From Portunus trituberculatus (Eukaryota > Arthropoda > Malacostraca > Decapoda > Portunidae), in NCBI RefSeq assembly GCF_017591435.1, contig NC_059272.1, positions 5,382,994 through 5,446,993 on the forward strand: a DNA stretch of 64,000 nucleotides, read 5' to 3'. Both the position numbers and the translations under genes were made by a program. Each line of letters begins with the position of its first letter. Position 1 is the stretch's first letter. Positions 53,281 through 64,000 of the stretch are shown piece after piece. A model generated the notes under the pieces. It worked only from the letters and a program-made list of their open reading frames with translations. It was not told where the DNA came from and ran no database searches.

Positions 53281-54614
53281 ATGATGGAACCACTAAATTA
53301 TAGACCAGTATCGTTGACTAGTATATTGTGCAAGGTATGTGAAGAAGTAATTAAAGCTAAGTGGAGTGAGTATCTAGAAAGTGAAAACATTCTGAGTGAA
53401 AGGCAGTTTGGTTTCAGAAAAGGAAGATCGTGTGTATCCAATTTATTATGTTTTTATTCAAGAGTGACTGACATACTGCAACATAGAGAGGGATAGGTGG
53501 AAGCTATCTACCTGGACTTGAGAAAGGCCTTTGATAAAGTACCACACAACAGACTGATGTGGAAACTAAAGATGACTGGAGGAGTAAATGATAAACTAGC
53601 AAAATGGATGGAAAATTACTTAATGGGAAGAGAAATGAGAAAAGTAGTGAGAGGAAAGAAGTCCGAGTGGAAGAAGGTAACCAGTGGATTTCCACAAGGG
53701 TCAGTGCTTGGTCCCATCATGTTTTTGATTTATGTTAATGATATGCCAGTAGGAATTGACAGTTATATGAACATGTTTGCGGACGATACTAAAATTATGA
53801 GGAGAGTAAAGAATGTGGAAGATTGTAACAAGTTACAGGAAGATCTTGATAAAATATATGAGTGGAGTAAGGAGTGGCAGATGGAATTTAATATAGACAA
53901 GACCCATGTTATGAAAATGGGAAGTAGATACAGACCAAACTGGGATTACAGACTGGGTGATGAGAAAATTAAAGAGACCAATGAGGAGAAAGACTTAGGA
54001 GTAACCGTGCAAAACACTTTGTCACTGGAGAAACACATTAACAAGATTTTTTGGAAAACATACATGCTTCAAAATATTGGCCTTGCATTTCACTACCTAG
54101 ATGAAGGAATGATGAAGATATTATGTACCTTAATAAGACCCCAGCTAGAATATGCAGCATGTGTCTGGTCACCGCATATGAAGAAAAATGTGAAAAAGGT
54201 AGAAAGGGTACAAAGGCTGGCAATAAGGATGGTGCCAGGACTCTAGGAGTTAGACTATGAGGAAAGACTGAGGAAGCTGGGGCTGATCACATTAGAAGAG
54301 AGAAGAACAAGAGGAGACATGATAACAATGTATAAATTGGTGAACAAGATTGACATACTGGATAGAGAGTTGATAAAGGTGACCACAAGTAATTATCTCC
54401 GAGGACATGGAAAAAAGCTAATAAAGGACATCTGTCTAAATGACGTGAGAAAATACAGTTTCCCGCATCGTAGCATTGATAAGTGGAATAAACTGAGCAG
54501 TTATGTCGTTGACGCGGTGTGTGTCAATCTGATGAAAGAGAGATATGACAGGAATGGACAAGGAGACAGGACACAGAGAGCTTAGCTCGGGTCCTGTAAT
54601 ACACAAATAGGTAA

Positions 54615-54616
<2 letters not shown>
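53281..54616 (+). pseudogene. CR1/jockey-type LINE RT, copy B
   Basis: Starts inside the RT (EPLNYRPVSLTSILCKVCEE), reads through SERQFGFRKGRSCVSNLL, has a TAG at 53494-53496, then a 249-codon open frame with YLDLRKAFDKVPHNRL, GFPQGSVLGPIMFLIYVND and FADDTKIMR, thumb EKDLGVTVQNTLSLEKHIN, and continues to 54585 after a stop at 54244. It ends in the family 3' sequence AATAGGTAAATAC followed by (AC)n. The catalytic pair is intact. Confidence 0.87.

Positions 54617-54670
<54 letters not shown>
54617..54670. repeat. (AC)n tract between LINE copies
   Basis: Tail of copy B and start of copy C. Confidence 0.97.
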
Positions 54671-54672
<2 letters not shown>

Positions 54673-56752
54673 TCTTTCAAGAGACAAATTGGATGAAATT
54701 CAAGAGTGCTAAGGGAGCAAATGAAAAGTGGAAAGAATTTATAAAAATATACAAAGAAGGTGAGAAAAATTTGTACCAATAAGACAACATAGAAGTTGGA
54801 AAGCAGGACTGGTTTAACGATAGATGTGAAAAGGCTAGAACAAGAAAAGAGGATGCATGGAAGAGGTGGAGAAGGAAAAGACGGATTAAGCAGTGGGAAA
54901 GTTACAAAAGAGCAAGAAATGAATATGTGTTGATTAGAAGAGAAGAAAGAAAGAAACAAGAAAAGGATATAATTGATAAATGTAAAGACCAACCAAGGCT
55001 TTTTACAGACATGTGAACAACAACATCAAAAATAGAGAAAGTATTGAAAGTTTAGAAGTAAATGGAGTATGCAGTGAAGATCCCAGGAAATGGCAGAGGC
55101 TATGAATGGATGCTTTCGGAAGGTATTCACAAAGGAGACTGCTTTTGACAAACCACTGGTAATGGAACAGAAAGGGATTATGAAGGAGTTTCAAGTAACT
55201 GTGGAGGAGATCAAGAACATGATGGGGAGTTTAGAAGTGAGAAAAGCTGTGGGACCTGATGGGGTATCAGGATGGATTTTAAGAGAATGCAGGAGCAATT
55301 GGCAGAAAAAGTTTGTGAAGTAATTGATGCCTCATTAAGGGAAGGTGTAGTGCCCCAAGACTGGAAAAGAGCTAACATTGTCCCAATCTATAAATCAGGT
55401 AACAAGAGAGACCCATTGAACTATAGACCAGTGTCACTTACAAGTGTGGTAGCTAAGATGTGTGAGAGGGTGGTGAAGAATAGATGGACAGACTTCTTGG
55501 AGAAAAATGACATACTTTGTGAGTGTCAATTTGGTTTTAGAAAAGGCGTTCATGCACGACAAACCTGATATGTTACTATTCGAGGGTGATAGATGTAATA
55601 CAGGAAAGAGATGGTTGGGCTGATGGAATATATCTGGATTTAAAAAGGCCTTTGATAAGGTACCACACCAGAGACTGATCTGGAAACTTGAAATGGTAGG
55701 AGGAGTGCATGGCAGTTTACTAAAATGGATGGAAGACTTTTGGTAGGAAGAGAAATGAGAACAATAATTAAGGACAGACCATCAGAATGGGGATTGGTGG
55801 AGAGTGGAGTTCCACAGGGATCAGTGTTGGCACCAGTAATGTTCGCGGTCTACATAAATGACATGGTGGATGGGGTGTCCAGTTATGTGAGCCTATTTGC
55901 AGGCGATGCAAAATTGTTAAGAAAAGTGAGATGTGACAAAGATTGCGAACTACTCCAGGAAGACTTGGACAGAATATGGAAATGGAGCTGTACATGGCAA
56001 ATGGAGTTCAACACGACAAAATGCAAGAAAATAGAGTTTGGCAAGAGTGAAAGAAGAATCAGGAGTATGTACAAGATAGGAAATGAAGACATAAAACCAG
56101 TCATGAAGAAAAAGACCTTGGGGTGACAATTACCAATGACCTATCGCCAGAGAGACATATAAACAAAATAATTGGAGAAGTATTGAACTTATTGAGGAAC
56201 ATAAGAGTGGCGTTCGTATATTTAGATGAAGAAATGATGAAGAAAATAATTACTGCAATGATAAGACCGAGGCTTGAATATGCAACAATACAGTGGGCTC
56301 GAACTTAAAGAAACACATAAGGAAACTAGAGAAAGTACAGAGGGCTGCAACGAAAATGGTGCCTGACTTAAGAGATTTGACTTATGAAGACAGACTGAAA
56401 AGAATGCAACTTCCAACCCTGGAAAACAGAGAGAAAGGGGAGACCTGATAGCAATATACAGAGTGATGATTGGCATGGAAAAAATGGATAGGGAAGATCT
56501 GTGTATGTGGAATGGAAGAATGTCGAGAGGGCATGGGAAAAAACTAAAATGGCCACTTATAGGAGAGATGTGAAAAATATAGCTTCCCTCATAGAAGGGT
56601 GGAAGCATGGAATAGTTTAGACGTGGAAGTGGTCAGCGCAAGGAATATTCATGATTTTAAGAAAAAGCTGGACATTAATAGATATGGAGACGGGACAACA
56701 CGAGCATAGCTCTTTTCCCGTATGTTACAATTAGGTAAATACAATTAGGTAA

Positions 56753-56754
<2 letters not shown>
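54671..56754 (+). pseudogene. CR1/jockey-type LINE RT, copy C
   Basis: Starts ATTCTTTCAAGAGACAAATT in the linker region, like copy A 5'-truncated. RT: RKAVGPDGVSGWILREC, NYRPVSLTSVVAKMCERVV, CQFGFRKG, then ESGVPQGSVLAPVMFAVYIND. The catalytic box reads FAGDAKLL (near 55895-55915) where FADD is expected, so this copy is catalytically dead irrespective of its frame changes (near 55300, 55560, 55640, 55735, 56120). Ends RYGDGTTRA-like and AATTAGGTAAATAC twice, then (AC)n. Confidence 0.87.

Positions 56755-56790
<36 letters not shown>
56755..56790. repeat. (AC)n tail
   Basis: Follows the copy C 3' end and directly precedes a SINE body. Confidence 0.97.
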
Positions 56791-56792
<2 letters not shown>

Positions 56793-57040
56793 GGGTGGAG
56801 ATATTTGGGTGTCTCCTTTCACGTGTAGCCCCTGTTCACCTAGCAGTGAGTAGGTACGGGATGTAAATCGAGGAGTTGTGACCTTGTTGTCCCGGTGTGT
56901 GGTGTGTGCCTGGTCTCAGGCCTAACTGAAGATCGGAAATAATGAGCTCTGAGCTCGTTCCGTAGGGTAACGTCTGGCTTTCTCGTCAGAGACTGCAGCA
57001 GATCAAACAGTGAATTACACACACACACACACACACACAC
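56791..57040 (+). mobile_element. SINE body, tRNA head missing, (AC)n tail
   Basis: Matches copy 2 at 45551-45780 closely (CCGGGTGGAGATATTTGGG to GCAGCAGATCAAACAGTGA). It starts within the last bases of the tRNA-like head, so it is 5'-truncated. Tail (AC)n at 57017-57040. Confidence 0.85.
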
Positions 57041-59084
<2,044 letters not shown>

Positions 59085-59326
59085 TAGGAAGGTAGCGTAC
59101 AACATGAAAAAGGCTCACTTAGTCACCAAGGAAAATTGTCTTGAAATCTCCCTCATAATTAAATTAAGTCATAAGAAGTTGGAATTACAGAAGCAGGTAG
59201 GGAATTCCAGAGTTGGACAGAGTAGGGGTGAGAGGAAGAAGAAAGCCTTGTGCATCAAGAGTGCAGGAGGAGAGGATCAATACAGTTATCCAAATCAGAA
59301 GAGCAGTTAGCATGAAAATTACAGAA

Positions 59327-59328
<2 letters not shown>
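59085..59328 (-). repeat. R1/jockey-type LINE 3' fragment
   Basis: Minus strand SVIFMLTALLIWITVLILSS and TPTLSNSGIPY, same family as 48880-49265. It is followed by an (AT)n tract at 59329-59418. Confidence 0.65.

Positions 59329-59418
<90 letters not shown>
59329..59418. repeat. (AT)n microsatellite
   Basis: About 90 bases of AT directly before the palindrome. Confidence 0.97.
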
Positions 59419-59421
<3 letters not shown>

Positions 59422-59660
59422 CCTCAGACTGTTTACTGTGTACAAGGACCCTGTATGATATGGAGTACTTTTTGCATGTGTATTGCAGTCAAAGTTTTAT
59501 CGGATAGGGAGAAATCAAAGTTTTTGTCTTAACAACTTCTCTCCTCTGACTGACTGTCCTCAGTTTTTTTTTTCACAGCTGGAATGTTGCATCTCTCGTG
59601 ATCAACTGACTTTTTTATTATATTTTCTATTGCCATTGGCCAGCTTTCCTATTCCATGGA

Positions 59661-59744
<84 letters not shown>

Positions 59745-59770
59745 CTTTTTCCATGGAATAGGAAAGAAAA

Positions 59771-59861
<91 letters not shown>

Positions 59862-60135
59862 TTTTCCATGGAATAGGGAAAGCTGGCCAATGGCAATAGA
59901 AAATATAATAAAAAAAAGTCAGTTGATCACGAGAGATGCAACATTCCAGCTGTGAAAAAAAAAAAACTGAGGACAGTCAGTCAGAGGAGAGAAGTTGTTA
60001 AGACAAAAAACTCTTGATTTCTCCCTATCTGATAAAACTTTATGACTGCAACCCCCCCCTCCCCCCACACATGCAAAAAGTACTCCATAGGTGGGCATAC
60101 AGGGTCCTTGTACACAGTAAACAGTCTGAGGGGTG
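59419..60135. repeat. 717-bp imperfect palindrome of LINE sequence
   Basis: Left arm 59419-59670 (CACCCTCAGACTGTTTACTG inward to TATTCCATGGAAAAA) is the reverse complement of the right arm 59863-60135. Inside are two (AT)n tracts (59670-59743, 59774-59857) separated by a short CCATGG-containing spacer that is again self-complementary to both arm ends. The right arm has a C-rich insertion (60050-60066) and a few substitutions. The arms translate to the C-terminal LINE region (LTDCPQ, CCISRDQLTFLLYFLLP), so it consists of two inverted LINE pieces. Confidence 0.88.
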
Positions 60136-60785
60136 AGAAAAATTGACTAAGATGCCTCAGAATTCTAGAAGCTGTTTTAGCAAGAGATAAGATGTAAAAT
60201 TTCCAGTAAAGATTATAAATAAGAAACAGACAGGATATTCAGTATAGAAGATGGGGACAGTCGAATGTCATTGAAGAGGGAATAGTTGTCTGGAAGGTTG
60301 TGTTGAGGTGATAAATCAAGGAATTGAGTTTTTGAAGCAATGAACATTACAAAATTTCTTACGCCTTAATCAGAAATCTTAGAAAGATCAGAAGTCAGGT
60401 ATCTGTGGCACTCCTGTGATCTATTAACATCCTAAAGGGTTGGTCGTCTCTGAAAAGACAAGAAAAGTGTCGAGAGGTGTCATCAGTGTTAGAGTTGATA
60501 GGACAAGAAGTTTGGTTGACAACATTGATAAATAATAGGAAGAGAGTTGGTGATAGGACAGAACCCTGAGGAATACCAGTTGATAAATTTTGGAGAACAG
60601 TAGCTGTCTTCAACAACAGTGCAAGAATGCTCGGAAAGGAAACTTAATACGTATAAAGTTGCAGAGAGAAGGATACAAAGCAAAGGAAGGTTGGTTTGAG
60701 ATAGGTTTGTGCCAAATTCTATCAAAAGCTTTTGATATGTGTATGATAATAGTGTTCTCATCACATCAGTCCTAGAGATGTACAA
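60136..60785 (-). pseudogene. R1/jockey-type LINE reverse transcriptase, decayed
   Basis: Minus strand: a HISKAFDRIWHK-like stretch near 60740-60705, then STGIPQGSVLSPTLFLLFIN at about 60575-60515, a broken DD region (SNTDDTSRHFSC) and, near 60200-60140, NLYWKFYILSLAKTASRILR. Several stops and frame changes. Same family as the fragments at 48880 and 59085, for which this is probably the upstream part. Confidence 0.75.
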
Positions 60786-61070
60786 CAGTCAAGAAGCAGT
60801 GTGTCTGTAAGGGGATGGAAGAGGCTTCCATACAGAGTCAGATGCCTAAGAAAGGGAAGGAACATTGAAGTCCCCATACAAGAATAATATCTTTACCGAA
60901 ACATAAATCTTGAACATTAAGATACACAATTCAAAACAAAAATCACATATACTGACAACACATGCTATGTCAACATTATCTCACACAATCACATGCAGAC
61001 AAATCAGTGTGAATTTTATATCTTATGTTTCTATGCTTGGTATTTGATGGTACTGAGACACCCATCATGA
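60786..61070. other. no feature recognised
   Basis: AT-rich, no frame or repeat seen. Confidence 0.5.
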
Positions 61071-62040
61071 CAGGTCTTGTGTGAAAAACTGTTTTGATTC
61101 ACACAATGTTTCAGGCCTGCAATATGATACAGAATGACATTTTTACTTTATACTTCTCTTTATTTTATCATGAGACATTACTCTTTAAAATGACACACAT
61201 TCAAAGGACTGTGTCTTGTGTATTATTGAAAAATGAGCTACATAAATGCTTTGCTTTTGAGTCACACACTGTTTCTGGCCAACTATATGATAGTTAATGT
61301 GATTTCTATTTTACAATGATCTTTCTTATACAATGAGGCAGTAATCTTTTCAGTGATACATATTTCAAGGCTCAAGTCTTGTGTATTACTGAAAAATGAG
61401 TTACATGTTTCTGACTCACACACTGTTTTAGGCCACCATATAATACAGAATGTGATATTTTTACTTTACACTGATGTTTCCTATACAATGAGGCAGTAAT
61501 CTTTCTACTCACACATTTCAAGGTTCAAGTCTTGTCTATTATTAAACAATGAACTACAAAAACACTTTATTTTGACCTCCACACTATTTTTGGTCACCCA
61601 TATGATACAGAGTGTGATATTTCTACTTTACAGTTATTTTTTTTTTTTTTTATCATGAGGCACTATTCTTTCCAATGGCACACATTTCAAAGCTCAAGTC
61701 TTGTGTATTACTGAAAAATGACCTACATAAACATTTTATTTTGAGCCACACACGGTTTCAAGCCAGCCAATGATAGAGTGTGATATTTCTGCCTTATGCT
61801 TGCGTGTATTATATAACGAGGCACCAATCTTTCCACTGACATACATTTCAAGGTCCATGTCTGGTGTATTATTGCAAAATGAGCTATATTAACAGTTTTT
61901 AGTCACAGCATATTTTAAGCCAGCCATATCAAACAAATAAGTGATATTTATGCTCTTTGGTTCTTTTTACTTAGTGAGGCTCTAGTCTTTCCACTGATAC
62001 AAGCTGAAAGTCAATGGCTGCTGTAATATTAAAAAAAAAA
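61071..62040. repeat. ~160-bp minisatellite, about six units
   Basis: Landmark GTCTTGTGTATTACTGAAAAATGAG recurs (shortened here to its core) near 61075, 61212, 61378, 61530, 61698 and 61862, with spacing of about 137-170. Each unit also carries CACACACTGTTT, GATACAGAATGTGATATTT, and AATGAGGCAGTAATCTTTC-type motifs. Units are 75-90 percent alike by eye; the last decays into an A run at 62030. Confidence 0.87.
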
Positions 62041-62204
62041 AAATCAAATTTTGTTTGAATTCACACAATATCACGAGTCACACTCTGTCATAGCTGGTTC
62101 TGGTTCTGGTTGGTGTCGGAAGTAATGCCTTTTGGAACGGCACTTCCTGATGTGTTTTCCTGTCGGCCTGGGTTTTTGATATTGCTGTTTATTTACTGTT
62201 AACA

Positions 62205-64000
62205 TAACATAAATAATAAGATAACAAAGGGCCACCAGGGCCCATCTAGGTTATCCTGTATCAGTCGCACAGCGACCTCGTCATCAGTACTTAAAGATAC
62301 ACTTACAAGTACACAATACATTATATACTAATTCTAAATATTTGGCCCATTAACAGGGCTAAGTCCTGCAGCGAAATCCTCTACAATTTGTGGTCCCCAT
62401 ACATGGGGATCATGTCTTATTTAACTATAGTAAATTTCTTATAAAAACTATCATGCAGTGCTATACATAATTATAAATCTAATAAATTTAAGTGCTTATC
62501 TAATCTGTTTTAAACATTGTCAAACTAGTGCTATTTACAACCGTCTCTGGCAATGCATTCCAGAAGTCTACCACTCTATGACTAAAGAAATATTTTCTTA
62601 TATCTAACCTGCAGCCTTGCTTTCTAATCTTCCTGCCATGATTTCTAGTCCTATTTCCTCCTCTAAGGTAAAGAAAGATCTCACATCTATGTAGTTTGTA
62701 TCTGAGAACATTTTAAATAACTCTATCATATCCCTCTTATACATCTCCTCTCAAATGAAAACATGTTTAATTCCTTTAATCTATCTCTATACTCCAGGTG
62801 CTTTAATGCTGGTATCATCCTAGTTGCTCTTCTCTGAACTGCTTCTAACATGTTGATATCCTGCCTATAGTGGGGTGACCAGGCCTGTATGCAATACTCT
62901 AAATGGGGCCTAACATAGGAATTATATAAGCTACGCACCACTTCCTTACTTTTATAACTAACATTTCTATTTATAAAACCCAGGATCCTATTTGCCCTAT
63001 TTCTTGCTTCTAAACATTGCTTTGAAAATTTCATAGTCCTGTCTATCACTACTCCTAAATCCTTTCCTTCCTCTACTGCCTCTAGCCAACATCCCTCCAT
63101 CTCATAGTTAAAGTTTGTGTTGTCTTTACCTAAATGCATAACCTGACACTTTTAGAATTAAACTCCATCTGCCACCTGTCTGCCCATGCTATCAGCCTGT
63201 CCAGGTCTCGTTGTATTCTGTAATTGTCCTTTTCACCCTGTACTGCACATGCTATCTTAGTATCATCTGCAAACTTTGATACTTTGCTACTAATTCCTAT
63301 ATCTAAATCGTTAATGTACACCAAGAAAAGAAGAGGTCCTAGCACTGATCCTTGGGGTACCCACTAACCACTTCCTTCCACTCAGACATTGCCCCATTTA
63401 ATACTACTCTCTGTTTCCTATCAGAAAGCCATTCACTAATCCAATCAACTAACCTACCCCTATCCCATGTAGTCTCAATTTGTACACTAGCCTCCTATGC
63501 GGTACCTTATCAAACGCCTTGCTAAAATCTAGATATATAACATCTATGCTATTTCCATCATCTAACTCCTTGGTAATATATTCTAAGATATCGAGCAAAT
63601 TTGTAAGACAGGACCTCCCTGATCTAAAGCCATGTTGGGTATCTCTAATTAATCTATTCTCATTTAAATGCTCCCAAATACTACCCTTAATGATTTTCTC
63701 TAGTATCTTACATACTATACTAGTTAAACTGATCGGTCTATAATTATTCGCATCATCCTTCCTACCTTTTTAAATATTGGAGTAACATTAGCTAACTTCC
63801 AGTCCTGAGGTATCTCAGCAAACCTAAGTGATCTTTCAAAGATTAACTTAAGTGCTTCAGAAATACTGTCTACACCCTCCCTAAGTACTCTGGCATGTAG
63901 CTCATCAGGACCACTAGCTTTCCTATCGTCTAGTTCAAGAATAAATTTCCTAATAATTCCCGGTTTTATATCAATATTTTCTAAAGCTCTTAAACTACTC
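62205..64000 (-). mobile_element. CR1-like LINE, 3' part, continues beyond window
   Basis: Minus-strand element with 3' end near 62205 (CTAGATGGGCCCTGGTGGCC followed by an AATA-type tail at 62180-62222). ORF2 C-terminal part is coding-like up to the window edge, so the 5' part lies beyond 64000. Confidence 0.83.
62726..63999 (-). pseudogene. CR1-like LINE reverse transcriptase, frame-broken
   Basis: From the window edge inward: DDRKASGPDELHARVLREG, then several frame changes, PQGSVLGPLLFLVYINDL at about 63355, FADDTKIACAVQ near 63285, WQMEFNSK, LGVVIDRTMKFSKQC, YVRPHLEYCIQAWSPHY, and the C-terminal RDRLKELNMFSFERRC before a stop at 62726. The break between 63345 and 63139 frames is at a T4 run (63150-63153); other breaks lie near 63350 and 63770. 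The catalytic pair is intact. A role in copying the LINE RNA is assumed from the family. Confidence 0.87.

Overview
The window looks like repeat-dominated nuclear DNA of an arthropod, most likely a decapod crustacean. That is inferred from the mixture of I/Nimb-like, CR1/jockey-like and R1/jockey-like LINEs, a tRNA-derived SINE with (AC)n tails, Ty3/gypsy elements, very long (AT)n tracts and intron-split genes; no database search was possible. There is no bacterial, organellar or CRISPR signal and no clear conserved host gene. Almost every reading frame belongs to a mobile element, and many short frames are translations of satellite or microsatellite DNA.

Layout. 1-2214: 5' part of a minus-strand LTR retrotransposon (LTR, tRNA-Arg-type primer site, broken gag). 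2215-8437: AT-rich satellite array. 8438-9843: unassigned repeat and a two-copy 379-bp tandem duplication. 9844-15677: complete minus-strand LTR retrotransposon with near-identical LTRs whose pol order is protease-integrase-RT-RNase H, although its enzymes are Ty3/gypsy-type (Gmr1-like order). 15679-16117: Tc1/mariner remnant, joined through an (AT)n tract to an LTR-leader-LTR derivative of the first element (16261-17723). 17724-31892: second satellite array, opposite orientation, interrupted by an RT element framed by inverted repeats (25181-27788). 31893-42205: three I/jockey-type LINE segments, the first with an apparently exact 5' end that may fold as an HDV-like ribozyme. 42216-42599: solo LTR. 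42853-43498: a 646-bp (AT)n tract. 45202-45804: two SINEs.

46278-50950 is the most gene-like locus: a multi-exon Ginger1-like gene with an HHCC/DDE integrase, GPY/F module, three tandem in-frame copies of one exon, a Ulp1-type protease and a PHD finger. From 51253 to 56754 lie three head-to-tail LINE fragments separated by (AC)n, then another SINE, AT tracts, a 717-bp imperfect palindrome made of LINE sequence, a 160-bp minisatellite, and a CR1-like LINE on the minus strand running off the end.

Many frameshifts in these elements coincide with one-base differences in mononucleotide runs. In the element with almost identical LTRs this suggests base-calling or assembly error as much as decay, so several frames listed as broken could be intact in the animal.
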